Assembly (NCBI RefSeq): GCF_004346095.1
Contig: NZ_SLZV01000002.1
Location: 120,749 to 184,748, forward strand
Direction: 5' to 3'
From: Faecalimonas umbilicata
GTDB taxonomy: Bacteria > Bacillota > Clostridia > Lachnospirales > Lachnospiraceae
Length of the DNA: 64,000 bases
Shown: in pieces, positions 1 through 9,057 of the stretch
How the letters are laid out: the number at the start of each line of letters is the position of its first letter
Position numbering within the stretch: position 1 is the stretch's first letter
The notes under the pieces: generated by a model
Told to the model about the DNA's origin: nothing
Databases searched by the model: none
Seen by the model: only the letters and a program-made list of their open reading frames with translations
Position numbers and translations under genes: made by a program

Positions 1-57
1 AATCAAATATTTAGGCAATTGACCGGAATCAAATTTCATCTTTTTCTTTTTCATCAT
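1..57 (-). CDS. ABC transporter permease, N-terminal fragment
   Basis: Only the first 19 codons are inside the window; the gene runs off the left edge. A GGAG ribosome site precedes two adjacent ATG codons (57 and 54), and the peptide begins with a Met/Lys-rich segment (MMKKKKMKF) typical of the cytoplasmic start of a membrane permease. It lies 9 bases downstream of the ATPase gene on the same strand, in the order binding protein, ATPase, permease, so the assignment rests on operon position and the basic N-terminus rather than on recognisable permease motifs. Confidence 0.5.
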   Translation of the reverse strand, partial: MMKKKKMKFDSGQLPKYLI

Positions 58-66
58 CCTTCTCCT

Positions 67-1083
67 CTAATACTGCATAATATCCTTCGGATTAAAGCTT
101 AATGTTACTTTTTCTCCCTTTTTATAAAGCGGACGTCCACTATTTTTTTCGATCACTTTAAGCGACTCATTTCCGGCTTTCAAAATATATTTAATATAAA
201 GTCCATAAAACTCCGCACTTTCTACTTCCGCTCCGATTTTAAGCGTGTCCCCATCCAAAACATCATTCACATGGATTCGCTCCAGACGGATATAACACTT
301 TTTATCTACATCCACAATGGATTTATTGGAAGCATCCAGCCCTGATGCAATCAAAAACTCCTTTTCAAGACGATTGATATCCCCGATAAAATTACATACA
401 AACTCCGTTGCAGAGTGATTATAAATTTCATCCGGTGTACCAATCTGTTCAATGACTCCTTCATTAAATACTGCAATTTTATCAGATAGCGTCAAAGCTT
501 CTTCCTGATCATGGGTGACATAAACACTTGTAATCCCAAATCTTCTCTGCAGATCTTTTAATTCATTTCTAAGCTGCACTCGGAGCTTTGCATCTAAGTT
601 TGACAATGGTTCATCCAAACAGATGATCTCCGGAGATGTTACAAGCGCCCTCGCTATCGCGACTCTCTGCTGTTGCCCTCCTGACAATTCTGAAACCTTC
701 TTTTGAAGCTGCTCCTCACTCAAATCTACTTTTTCTGCCATAGAATATACTTTTTGGCGAATATCTTCTTTGCTCATCTTTTGTACTTTTAAACCAAATG
801 CAATATTCTCATATACTGTCATCGTCGGAAACAACGCATAACTTTGAAATACCATTCCAATATTTCTTTTCTCAACAGGAGTATTGGTAATGTCTTTCCC
901 ACGGACACTGACCGTTCCATTGACCGGATTGATAAATCCTGTAATCGTACGAAGCGTCGTTGTCTTCCCACACCCTGAAGGTCCGAGAAAAGTAAAAAAT
1001 TCCCCTTCCTTCACATGGATATTAATATTTTTTAATGCTTTAAAATCTCCAAAGCATACATCAATATTTTCAAGCTTAATCAT
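67..1083 (-). CDS. ABC transporter ATP-binding protein (Fe3+/aminoethylphosphonate/polyamine type)
   Basis: This is the nucleotide-binding subunit of an importer. It has a Walker A motif (GPSGCGKTT), the Q-loop (VFQSYALFP), the signature LSGGQQQR, Walker B (IICLDEP) and the H-loop (VTHDQEEA), followed by a C-terminal TOBE-like regulatory domain of about 100 residues. The TOBE domain and the MGxVFQSYALFP style are typical of the FbpC/PotA/PhnT group. The frame opens at a TTG 21 bases further upstream, but AAAGGAG sits 8 bases before the ATG at 1083, so that ATG is used here. The gene is 29 bases downstream of the binding-protein gene and just before the permease. The substrate cannot be read from this subunit. 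Confidence 0.9.
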   Translation of the reverse strand: MIKLENIDVCFGDFKALKNINIHVKEGEFFTFLGPSGCGKTTTLRTITGFINPVNGTVSVRGKDITNTPVEKRNIGMVFQSYALFPTMTVYENIAFGLKVQKMSKEDIRQKVYSMAEKVDLSEEQLQKKVSELSGGQQQRVAIARALVTSPEIICLDEPLSNLDAKLRVQLRNELKDLQRRFGITSVYVTHDQEEALTLSDKIAVFNEGVIEQIGTPDEIYNHSATEFVCNFIGDINRLEKEFLIASGLDASNKSIVDVDKKCYIRLERIHVNDVLDGDTLKIGAEVESAEFYGLYIKYILKAGNESLKVIEKNSGRPLYKKGEKVTLSFNPKDIMQY

Positions 1084-1112
1084 GGCTTTTTCTCCTTTGC
1101 TCAATTCACTTC

Positions 1113-2180
1113 CTATGGCATATATTCAAGAATAATTTTCTCACACCATGCATCTATATTTTCTGCCACAAGATCCCAGTCGATATCCTGTGCCGGAATT
1201 TTTGCAATTTCCTGATTAAATTCATTTGCCTTGTCTACTGCTTTTTCATTTGCTGGTAATGTAGAGAATTCTTCTGCCCATTCTCCCTGCACTTCCGCAC
1301 TTCCAAACCAATCTACAAATTCTTTTGCTTCATCTAATTTTTTCGTTCCATTTACAATTCCGATTGCTTCCACTGCATACGGCACTCCAACTTCCGGCAC
1401 AACATATGCCGTTTTTGTTCCATACTGCTCGTCACGTGACTCAATTCCACTTGACCACATCTGTCCACAAACAATTGGATTATTCGTATCTGCGATTCTC
1501 GCATAGAGATCAACTCCGGACTCATTTGGTGATCCATTTTTATAATAAGATTCAATCTCTTTCCAACCTTCATCAGAAATTCCAAGCTCTCCTTCCGGAT
1601 CCGCATATCTTGTCAAAATACCTGCCAATACATTTCTTACTGTTCCGCCTGAAAGTCCTGTCAGATATTCATATTTGCCATGGAATTCTTCTTTTTGCCA
1701 CAGATCCGGCCAATCCTTCGGCGCTTCCTCCTCTGATATCTGGTTTTCATCATAACAAAGTAAAATTGCCTGTTTTACTGTAGCATGATAAAATCCATCC
1801 GAATCATTTAATTCTGATTCAACTTCTCCTGCCCACTTCGGGACATATTCCGTCAAAATATCCTCGCTTTTCAAAGAAGACCAGATGATGGAATTCAATC
1901 CAAACACTACATCTGCCACAGGAGCATTTTTCTCTGCAATCAGACGACTCTGTGTCTCTGCAGCCCCTGCATCGATAAATTGAATATCAAATCCAGCCTC
2001 TTTCGCTTTCTCTTCCAGCCATTCTCCTCGACCATCCGAACCTGAATTTGTATAAATTGTCAATGTTTCTCCTTTTTTTGCTTCATTTTCTGCCTTCTCT
2101 TCTTTTCCTGTCTCACCACATCCAGCTAATGAAATCACCATACCTGCACACAGCAAAATGCTAATCAGTTTCTTTTTCAT
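1113..2180 (-). CDS. ABC transporter substrate-binding lipoprotein (family 1/6, Fe3+ or phosphonate type)
   Basis: This is an extracellular lipoprotein that captures the ligand for the ABC importer. After a Lys-rich start and hydrophobic stretch comes the lipobox LAGC, then a charged linker and a two-lobe periplasmic-binding fold beginning LTIYTNSGSDGRGEW. The general pattern (early strand, then a region like VADVVFGLN) is that of Fbp/PhnS-type binding proteins for ferric iron, 2-aminoethylphosphonate or polyamines; I cannot separate these. An upstream GTG at 2195 is in frame, but GGAGG stands 8 bases before the ATG at 2180, which also puts the signal peptide at the true N-terminus. It is the first gene of the operon and is divergent from the LacI-type regulator. 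Confidence 0.88.
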   Translation of the reverse strand: MKKKLISILLCAGMVISLAGCGETGKEEKAENEAKKGETLTIYTNSGSDGRGEWLEEKAKEAGFDIQFIDAGAAETQSRLIAEKNAPVADVVFGLNSIIWSSLKSEDILTEYVPKWAGEVESELNDSDGFYHATVKQAILLCYDENQISEEEAPKDWPDLWQKEEFHGKYEYLTGLSGGTVRNVLAGILTRYADPEGELGISDEGWKEIESYYKNGSPNESGVDLYARIADTNNPIVCGQMWSSGIESRDEQYGTKTAYVVPEVGVPYAVEAIGIVNGTKKLDEAKEFVDWFGSAEVQGEWAEEFSTLPANEKAVDKANEFNQEIAKIPAQDIDWDLVAENIDAWCEKIILEYMP

Positions 2181-2266
2181 CAGAAAATCCTCCACTTTTT
2201 CTAAATTATTGTCTTAGGAAGTTTTTTACACTTCTCTTGTATCGTGTCCTCATTATATTTGATAAA

Positions 2267-2280
2267 TTGGAACGTGTCAA
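2267..2280 (-). promoter_or_regulatory. Candidate LacI-type operator 1 (transporter side)
   Basis: TTGGAACGTGTCAA has the central CG and imperfect dyad symmetry (TTG...CAA) usual for LacI-family operators. It lies 87 bases before the transporter start. Nearly the same 14-mer occurs at 2393-2406, and the two copies are placed almost symmetrically in the divergent promoter region, which argues against chance. Confidence 0.55.
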
Positions 2281-2392
2281 TATTTCAAACTTGTTTTAAC
2301 GTCATTTTACACATTTTTAACAAAAGAAGATGTTGATTTTTGTTAGTTTTTACCTTTTTAGTTTTGTTTTAACCTTTTTCAGGTGATCAATA

Positions 2393-2406
2393 TTGGAACG
2401 TATCAT
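2393..2406 (+). promoter_or_regulatory. Candidate LacI-type operator 2 (regulator side)
   Basis: TTGGAACGTATCAT differs from the first copy at two of 14 positions and keeps the TTGGAACGT core and central CG. It is 87 bases before the regulator start codon, matching the distance of the other copy from the transporter start. Binding of one dimer to each site would allow autoregulation and looping across the roughly 120-base gap. Confidence 0.55.
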
Positions 2407-2493
2407 TCTCTTCTTTTTCTCTCTTGAATTATTTATAGTCTTTTGCTAATCTAATACTATATTGAAAGATTTAAATTTTAGGAGTACATTATT

Positions 2494-4659
2494 ATGCCAA
2501 CAATGAAAGACATCGCAAAAGAAGCTGGCGTTTCCCACGGAACGGTTTCCAATGTGCTAAACAAGACAGGGAAGGTCAGTATTGAAAAAATAAAATTAGT
2601 AGAAGCTGCTGCCAAAAAGCTTGGATATGTTCCAAATGCCCAGGCTCAGCTTCTCCGGCAGGGAAATGCTACGGTCATCGCCTTGATCGTACCGTCACTC
2701 CGCGAAGACCTATATATGGATCTCTATACCTCTCTTCAAATTGCCTTTGCCTCTTCCAAAAAGACTGCTGATTATAGTGTACATGTTTATACAACTGATG
2801 ATATTTGTGAACACGAACTTTCCATCTTAGATAGGCTTCCTGTTTCCAACATTTTATTAGTAGTGACTGTTTCCTCCTTAAAAGGAATTTCTCTTTCCAG
2901 AAATCCGTATCAGTCACTTCCTTGTCCTGTTTTTTATATAGACCGCTCCCCTGCTGAACTCAGAGATATAGACCATTACATTTCTTTCGACAAAAAGCAG
3001 ATCAGCGCTGACCTTGCTAATTATATTTCTCATAATCACTTTGAAAGGATTGCCTTTTTTTCCGCTTCTGGCATTAATCATTGTGAAACACAGCTTTTTG
3101 ATCACCTGCGGAATGCTCTTTCAAACACTTCCGTCACACTGGAGCACTTCTCTTCTGATATGAACTTGTCACTGACAAAAGCTTTTGATCTCCTTCAGGA
3201 GGAAGTTCCTTATGATTTAGTGATTACCACAAGTATTTTGCGTGCCGACGCTGTAATCAATGCGGTTTCTCTAACGCATTGCAACATGCCGCATATTATG
3301 ACATTTGCATCCCTTGCCAGGATTCCGCATGGTCATTTTCATGTGTACGAATTGGATTATACTAAAATTGGAATGAAAATTTATGAACTTCTCTCTTCCC
3401 CTTCTTCTCAAAGCGAGAGAACTGCTTCCAATCATATTTTAAAGCCCAAAGGGCTCCCTTTTTTATTCACCAATATAAAAAAGGCCGAGAAAGAAACTCT
3501 TTCTATCCTCACTTTAGATGCTCCTTCCACAGAGGCTTTAAAAAAATTATCTCCTCTGTTTGAAGCCATCAGTGGAGTTCATCTGAAAGTAGTCAGTATG
3601 CCTTACAATGACCTTCATCAGCAGATTTCTCTGATGACAGAGCAGCATCACTATGATTTAATCCGAATTGATATTGCAATGCTGGACACACTTGGCGAAA
3701 GCACTTACCTTCCATTGACAAGTTGTCTTTCACCTTCTGATATTGATTTTTCTTCGCTGATCTCAACTGGTTATACAGACAACGGCTTTCCAAACTATGC
3801 CTCTTACACACTTCCTTTCGATCTAAGTACACAAATCTTCTTATATCGAAAGGACTTATTTGAAGATGCTACGATCTGCCGGGCTTTTTATGAACATTTT
3901 CACGAAAAACTTACTGTTCCTTCTAACTGCAGGGATTTTCTGAAAATCGCTGAATTTTTTACAAAATCATACAACACGCTGTCACCAACCTTATACGGGA
4001 CAACCATGACTTCCGGCGCCGCATCCATCATTGCCAGTGATTTCATGCCCTACCTTTTTTCAGAAAATACCAGAGAAACTCTCACAAACTTATGTCAGAA
4101 TAAAGAACATTTGCTCTCGGCAATGACACAATATCTCCAAATGACTCACTATGCCACCCAGCAGCCATGGTGGCTTGACAGTGTTTCACAATTTATCAAC
4201 GGAAACGCAGCAACTACTATCATCTATTCGAATTATGCCCCATACATCATCAATTCCAAACATTCAGATGTAGTAGGAAAAGTCGGTGCTTCTATTGTTC
4301 CCGGAAAACATCCTTTAATTGGTGGAGGTGTCATCGGAATCTCTAAATACTCAAAAAAAATAGATGCCTGCCGTCAATTCTTCCAATGGTACTATTCCGA
4401 AGAAGTGTCCTCTCTTATGATGAAGCTGGGAGGTACTTCCCCGCTCACCACTTCTTACACTGGTTTGCGAAATCTTGACCTCTTTCCATGGCTCCATGCC
4501 GTCAAAAAAAGTTTCGACCTGGGCTCTAGAGGCTGTGGAAAACAATCTAGTTGTTCCATCCAGCAGTTTGAATTTTCTATAGGTACTTCCATCCGAAATC
4601 TTCTCTTAGGAAATATTTCTCCAAATGAAGCATGCGAATGGATTCAGAATACATTTTAA
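2494..4659 (+). CDS. LacI-family regulator with C-terminal solute-binding-protein domain
   Basis: Residues 1-50 are a LacI helix-turn-helix with hinge (MKDIAKEAGVSHGTVSNVLN, then KLGYVPNAQA). Residues about 58-320 are the usual LacI periplasmic-binding-protein-1-like sensor. The protein then continues for nearly 390 residues (about 335-721) with a fold resembling family 1 extracellular sugar-binding proteins (LSILTLDAPS, later IVPGKHPLIGGGVIGISK and ACRQFFQWYYSEEVSS), but with no signal peptide. It is therefore about twice the length of a normal LacI protein and probably cytoplasmic with two ligand pockets. It is divergent from an ABC importer, and two candidate operators lie between them. 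GGAG (2482-2485) stands 8 bases before the ATG. Which pocket is functional is unknown. Confidence 0.85.
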   Translation: MPTMKDIAKEAGVSHGTVSNVLNKTGKVSIEKIKLVEAAAKKLGYVPNAQAQLLRQGNATVIALIVPSLREDLYMDLYTSLQIAFASSKKTADYSVHVYTTDDICEHELSILDRLPVSNILLVVTVSSLKGISLSRNPYQSLPCPVFYIDRSPAELRDIDHYISFDKKQISADLANYISHNHFERIAFFSASGINHCETQLFDHLRNALSNTSVTLEHFSSDMNLSLTKAFDLLQEEVPYDLVITTSILRADAVINAVSLTHCNMPHIMTFASLARIPHGHFHVYELDYTKIGMKIYELLSSPSSQSERTASNHILKPKGLPFLFTNIKKAEKETLSILTLDAPSTEALKKLSPLFEAISGVHLKVVSMPYNDLHQQISLMTEQHHYDLIRIDIAMLDTLGESTYLPLTSCLSPSDIDFSSLISTGYTDNGFPNYASYTLPFDLSTQIFLYRKDLFEDATICRAFYEHFHEKLTVPSNCRDFLKIAEFFTKSYNTLSPTLYGTTMTSGAASIIASDFMPYLFSENTRETLTNLCQNKEHLLSAMTQYLQMTHYATQQPWWLDSVSQFINGNAATTIIYSNYAPYIINSKHSDVVGKVGASIVPGKHPLIGGGVIGISKYSKKIDACRQFFQWYYSEEVSSLMMKLGGTSPLTTSYTGLRNLDLFPWLHAVKKSFDLGSRGCGKQSSCSIQQFEFSIGTSIRNLLLGNISPNEACEWIQNTF

Positions 4660-4716
4660 AAAGCCAGTAATGGCGGGCAGAGATTTTTTCTCTGTCCACT
4701 ATCACTGGCTTTTTTA
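4660..4716. terminator. Bidirectional terminator between lacI-type gene and reductase gene
   Basis: AAGCCAGT pairs with ACTGGCTT, with an inner GGCAGAGA/TCTCTGTCC stem. Runs of T on the plus side and of A (T on the minus strand) on the other side suit termination in both directions between these convergent genes. Confidence 0.8.
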
Positions 4717-4770
4717 TTCTCATTTTATCAACTTCTGATCTTTCGTCTTTGAATAATTTTCTATTTTCTT

Positions 4771-6696
4771 CTATGCAATCGCATTTGCCGCATCGTATCC
4801 TGATTTTATTGCATTTTCGATATCCGATGCACGGTCTTTGCAGTCTCCGATCTTTGTCACTGCAATGCCTGCTTTCTCTAATTTCTCCGTCTCAAATGCA
4901 TTTGCTTTTGCTCCTACTGCCATCACAACAAAATCATAAGGGATTTCTTTCGTCTCATCATCTCCTGTCTTACATACGACTGACTTCTCTCCGATACTCT
5001 CTACTTTATGAGATACATACTGAGCAACGTGATTTTTTTCAAAATTTTCCATCAAAGTAGGAAGAATTGTACTGCTCTCTCCGTTTGCAATCTTATCCAG
5101 CATTTCGATGATACTTACTTCACACCCTCTCTCTGCCAGATATTCTGCGGTTTCACATCCTACCATTCCACCACCGATCACAGCTGCTCTTCCATATACC
5201 TGTGCAGTTCCTTCCAGCACATCCCATGCACTGCATACGCGTGTGCGGTCTGCCCCTGGGATTGGGAGCATCATGTTAGAAGCTCCGGTCGCAACGATCA
5301 CTGCATCTGCTCCATAAGCAAGCAGATCATCCTCTGTCACTTTCTTTCCACAGAAAATTTCCACACCGGCCTCTTTTACTGCATTTGTCAGGTAAACAAG
5401 CGCACGTTCCAGCTCTTCTTTTCTCGGCGGAACTTTAGCGATCTGAATCTGTCCTCCGAGAACTGTCTTCTCTTCAAACAGGGTCACCTGATGTCCTTTT
5501 AATGCCGCAACTCTCGCAGCTTCCAGTCCTGCCGGGCCTCCGCCGACTACAACAACTTTCTTTGGTGTCTCTGCAGGTGTGATCTTTCTCTCTAATTCAT
5601 ATCCGTTTTCTGCATTTAAAATACAGCTTAAGAATTGTCTGTTCTGGATCCGGTCTGTACATCCTTTGTTGCACATGATGCACTGGCGGATCTGATCTCC
5701 ATTACCTTCTTCCAGCTTTTTGCCCCAATCCGGATCTGCAAGAAGCGGTCTACCCAGTCCGATAATATCTGCCTTTCCACTTTCCAGGATACTCTCTGCA
5801 AGCGCCGGACTTACGATTCTTCCAACAGTGCTGACTGGAATGTTGACCTGTTCTTTCACTTTTCCTGCAATGTCAGCAAAGAATGCATATGGCTGAACAC
5901 CCATCGGTGGAATGGTATCTGCCATATTCCCAGTATGATTTGCCTGTGCCACATGGAGCATATCTACTCCGGCTTCCTCAAGCCATTTTGCAAATATAAC
6001 CGCTTCCTCTGCGATCACTCCGCCCTTTCCTCTCTGTGGAGTAACAACAGCCAACTTGTAATCAATGATCATATCTGGAACTGCTTTTCTGAGCGCTGTC
6101 ACAAGCTCGATGGCAAATCTTGTACGGTTCTCAAGACTTCCACCATACTTATCTGTTCTGTGGTTTAAAATTGTGCTGGAAAGTGCTCCGACCAGACGGT
6201 CTCCATGCACCTGGATGGCATCGATTCCGGCTGTCTGTGCCCGCTTTGCACATTCACACATTTTTTTAATGATCTCCTGCAGGCTTTCTTCTGATACCTC
6301 ATCGATGAAATGCATCATATCATGTTTCATTTTTGCGCGGAGTCCTTCAAAATCTCCTTTTAAGAACAGTTCTGTAATGCTTGCTGTATCATATTCTGGA
6401 TGGAAAATCTGTACTCCGATCTTGGCACCATGTTTATGCACTGCATCTGCCAGCTTACGGAAACTTTCGATCTGACTGTCCTCACATAACTTTGGAACCG
6501 GTGTAAACGTCTTGATCGGCGCCACATCTCCGAGAACGATATACGATACTCCGCCCTCCGCAAGTCTCTCATAAAACGCCTGACTCTGCGGAGTAATACT
6601 TCCATCCTTTGCCTCATATCCTGTCGTCAGAGGTGGAAACATAATTCTGTTTTTCAGTGTTGTATTCCCTACTTGAATGCTCTCTAATAATTTCAT
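4771..6696 (-). CDS. NADH:flavin oxidoreductase / ene-reductase, FadH-BaiCD type with divergent active site
   Basis: The 641-residue protein has an N-terminal old-yellow-enzyme TIM barrel (FMN), a 4Fe-4S motif C339-x2-C342-x3-C346-x11-C358, and C-terminal FAD and NAD(P) folds (VVVVGGGPAGLEAAR, AAVIGGGMVGCETAE). Its relatives are 2,4-dienoyl-CoA reductase and BaiCD/BaiH, which reduce activated C=C bonds. The family motif H-x-x-H-x-Y before the RTDEYGG signature is replaced: counting back without gaps from RTDKYGG (181-186), the positions hold Gln162, Gly165 and Arg167. A different substrate or chemistry is therefore likely. It follows the hydrolase and symporter genes in one minus-strand run under the divergent AraC gene. 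The start has AGGAG eight bases upstream. Confidence 0.88.
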   Translation of the reverse strand: MKLLESIQVGNTTLKNRIMFPPLTTGYEAKDGSITPQSQAFYERLAEGGVSYIVLGDVAPIKTFTPVPKLCEDSQIESFRKLADAVHKHGAKIGVQIFHPEYDTASITELFLKGDFEGLRAKMKHDMMHFIDEVSEESLQEIIKKMCECAKRAQTAGIDAIQVHGDRLVGALSSTILNHRTDKYGGSLENRTRFAIELVTALRKAVPDMIIDYKLAVVTPQRGKGGVIAEEAVIFAKWLEEAGVDMLHVAQANHTGNMADTIPPMGVQPYAFFADIAGKVKEQVNIPVSTVGRIVSPALAESILESGKADIIGLGRPLLADPDWGKKLEEGNGDQIRQCIMCNKGCTDRIQNRQFLSCILNAENGYELERKITPAETPKKVVVVGGGPAGLEAARVAALKGHQVTLFEEKTVLGGQIQIAKVPPRKEELERALVYLTNAVKEAGVEIFCGKKVTEDDLLAYGADAVIVATGASNMMLPIPGADRTRVCSAWDVLEGTAQVYGRAAVIGGGMVGCETAEYLAERGCEVSIIEMLDKIANGESSTILPTLMENFEKNHVAQYVSHKVESIGEKSVVCKTGDDETKEIPYDFVVMAVGAKANAFETEKLEKAGIAVTKIGDCKDRASDIENAIKSGYDAANAIA

Positions 6697-6719
6697 CTTG
6701 TTCTCCTGCCTTTCTGAAA

Positions 6720-7472
6720 TCAGATAATCTCTTTTACATAATTTACAATTTCTGCCTCACACGCTTCTCTTGCCGGAATACTTGCAAAATTATGATTGCC
6801 GCCTTCAATCTTCACGAATTTTTTCGCTCCGGTATAACATTCCATATATGTTTCACAAGTTTTATCATCGACAAGTTCATCTTTTGTTCCGCGCAGGATC
6901 AGCACACTGCCCTCATATCCTTTTGCGTCTTCAAATGGTGAATACTTTGCAAGGTCATAGTTAAACTCCAGACCGAATCTCAGTCCTTCCATATCTGCGA
7001 AAGTCATTCCGAGATTCTTAAAGTAATCTGCGCGCTCTTTGCATCCATACCACATTCCTGCTCCCGGACACATCAGAACCAAACCGTACGGCTGAATACG
7101 TGGAGCCGCACTTGCCGCCACAAATCCCCCCATACTCTGACCGGATAAAATAATTTTCTCCCCGTCTACGCATGACTGACTTTTCAGCCATGCATAGGCA
7201 TCCTCCGCATCCTCAAGCAGTCCGGTAAATGTCATCTCATCAAACTCTCCGTCACTTTCCCCACATCCGTAGAAGTCAAATCGCATACATGCGATTCCCT
7301 CCGCCTCCAGTGTTCTAGCCAAATGTGTATGTGCATATTTGTACCCGGACAGACTTCCTCCAAATCCATGTAGATTTAAGACAACCGGCGGATGCGCTAC
7401 TCCGTCCGGAAGATTTAAAAATCCACGGAGAATTTTTCCTTTTCTATTTTCAACTTCAATATAACGGACCAT
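6720..7472 (-). CDS. Alpha/beta hydrolase, probable esterase
   Basis: This is a compact 250-residue cytoplasmic serine hydrolase. It shows the oxyanion-hole motif HGFGG, the nucleophile elbow G-Q-S113-M-G-G, a likely acid Asp198 (GTKDELV) and His227 (GGNHNF). The pattern HGFGG...RFDFYGCGESDG is close to the cinnamoyl/feruloyl esterase group (such as Est1E), but also to general short-chain esterases. No signal peptide is visible, so the ester would be cleaved after import by the neighbouring symporter. Its start codon directly follows the symporter stop codon, with GGAGG 9 bases upstream, and the ene-reductase gene follows 23 bases downstream. The exact substrate is inferred, not shown. Confidence 0.85.
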   Translation of the reverse strand: MVRYIEVENRKGKILRGFLNLPDGVAHPPVVLNLHGFGGSLSGYKYAHTHLARTLEAEGIACMRFDFYGCGESDGEFDEMTFTGLLEDAEDAYAWLKSQSCVDGEKIILSGQSMGGFVAASAAPRIQPYGLVLMCPGAGMWYGCKERADYFKNLGMTFADMEGLRFGLEFNYDLAKYSPFEDAKGYEGSVLILRGTKDELVDDKTCETYMECYTGAKKFVKIEGGNHNFASIPAREACEAEIVNYVKEII

Positions 7473-8840
7473 TTATCTGCCTCCTTTTCCCTTTGCTCTT
7501 CTTTTTGCAAGCTCTTCTAACATTTGTTCTGTCTTTTTCTTTGACAATGGATATACAAAGAATAAAATCAATACTGCGATCAAATATCCCACTGCATAGA
7601 TTGCGGTGTAAGATTTCCATATATTTGCTTTTACTGCCGCTGTCTGTACTACTTCATTTACATTATATCCGATCATTGCAAGTGTAAAGCTGCTAAGACT
7701 TGCACTGACTGCCGATGACAGCTTCCGGAAGAAAGAGTAAGTAGAGTATACCATACCTTCATTTCTTTCTCCTGTCATCAACTCCTGATAATCGATCGCG
7801 TCATTTACCATTGCCCAGATCAGCACCTGAAAACCACTTGCTCCGAGATAACAGATTCCGTTGATCGCAATAAATACAAGTGGATTTTTCACCGGTACAA
7901 AGAATAAAATACCAAAGACAAGTGCTGCAAATCCCGCTCCGTACATACACCATTCTTTTTTTCCAAGCTTCTTGGAAACATATTTTGTTCCGATAAATGT
8001 GATGATTGCATACACAGTATTTAACATACCAGAGATTGACATTACTTTCACATCCCCGAAATAGTCTTTAAATAAGTAAGTATTCAATCCATTTACAACA
8101 CTTGCTGCAATCATTCCTGCAAGGCTTGAAAAGATCAGTCCAAGCAATGCTCTGTTCTTGATAACATTTTTCAGCGCATCTAAATAGTTGAATTTCTTGC
8201 CTTCCTGCACCTTCCATTCGATACGTTCCTTACACCAGGAGCTTGTCACGATCAGGCAGAACACACCGATTGTCGCACAGAGAAGTGCCATCAGAGTGAA
8301 TCTGGACGCAACTGGCTTATTGTCCTTATAAAGTACAAGCGGCCCTACAATTACGATCACGGTCATAAAAATCGTTCCGCCAAGGCTTCTGTAACGGGAT
8401 AAATCTGTCCGGTGATTGACATCATCTGTCATGACACTGGAAAGTGAACCAAACGGAACATTTACACAAGTATACATCGCCTCATAAAAAATATAGGTGA
8501 TCAAAATATATGCCAACTTGAATTTATAGTCCCAGCTGCTGACATCTAAAAATCCGATCACACACAGCACACCCATCGGAACACAGAATGCTTTGATCCA
8601 CGGAATAAATCTTCCGCCCTTTGTCGACTTTCTTGAGTCGATGATCGCACCGATGATCGGGTCATTGATTGCATCCCAGATTTTTGTAATCAGCAGGATG
8701 ATTCCGACATGGACAGGATTTACTTTCAGTACAAGCGTGTAGAACACTGTCAAAAACATTGCTCTGAACTGCTCCGTACAGCAGCACCCCAAATCCCCGA
8801 GGGTGTAGCCAATTTTGTCTTTCATGGAAAACTCTCTCAC
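7473..8840 (-). CDS. GPH-family cation symporter (MFS_2)
   Basis: This 455-residue membrane protein has about 12 predicted hydrophobic segments and the GPH hallmark after helix 2 (WDAINDPIIGAIIDSR, then KGGRFIPWI). GPH members bring in glycosides, pentosides or hexuronides with H+ or Na+. It starts at a GTG (8840) with GAGGAGG eight bases upstream. It is the first gene of a three-gene run with the hydrolase and ene-reductase, so the imported compound is probably a glycoside or ester carrying an unsaturated group. An AraC regulator is divergent. Confidence 0.87.
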   Translation of the reverse strand: MREFSMKDKIGYTLGDLGCCCTEQFRAMFLTVFYTLVLKVNPVHVGIILLITKIWDAINDPIIGAIIDSRKSTKGGRFIPWIKAFCVPMGVLCVIGFLDVSSWDYKFKLAYILITYIFYEAMYTCVNVPFGSLSSVMTDDVNHRTDLSRYRSLGGTIFMTVIVIVGPLVLYKDNKPVASRFTLMALLCATIGVFCLIVTSSWCKERIEWKVQEGKKFNYLDALKNVIKNRALLGLIFSSLAGMIAASVVNGLNTYLFKDYFGDVKVMSISGMLNTVYAIITFIGTKYVSKKLGKKEWCMYGAGFAALVFGILFFVPVKNPLVFIAINGICYLGASGFQVLIWAMVNDAIDYQELMTGERNEGMVYSTYSFFRKLSSAVSASLSSFTLAMIGYNVNEVVQTAAVKANIWKSYTAIYAVGYLIAVLILFFVYPLSKKKTEQMLEELAKRRAKGKGGR

Positions 8841-8913
8841 AATAATTTCCTCCTCGCATGTTTTCTTATTGTATCTTTGTTATTTCTTTGACAGAACGCT
8901 GTCGTTAGAAAGT

Positions 8914-8942
8914 ATTATAGCTTTCTGAAATAAGAAAACATA
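8914..8942 (-). promoter_or_regulatory. Promoter of the symporter-hydrolase-reductase operon
   Basis: A perfect TATAAT (8914-8919 on the minus strand) has only a poor -35 (TATGTT) 17 bases away. This is what one expects for a promoter that needs an activator such as the divergent AraC protein. A short inverted repeat (AGAAAG/CTTTCT, 8908-8926) spans the -10. Confidence 0.5.
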
Positions 8943-9057
8943 TCCGTTTTTTGCTTGAAAATATTCAAAAATTGATATATTATCTATATTAGTCATTATA
9001 GATAAAAATAAGTTTTATTTTTTGTGTATTTTGAATACAAATTTTAGGAGATAACTG

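Noticed and set aside
5635..6475. Long plus-strand frames opposite the ene-reductase gene
   Set aside because: They are antisense shadows of a well-supported coding gene, with no ribosome sites or recognisable domains.
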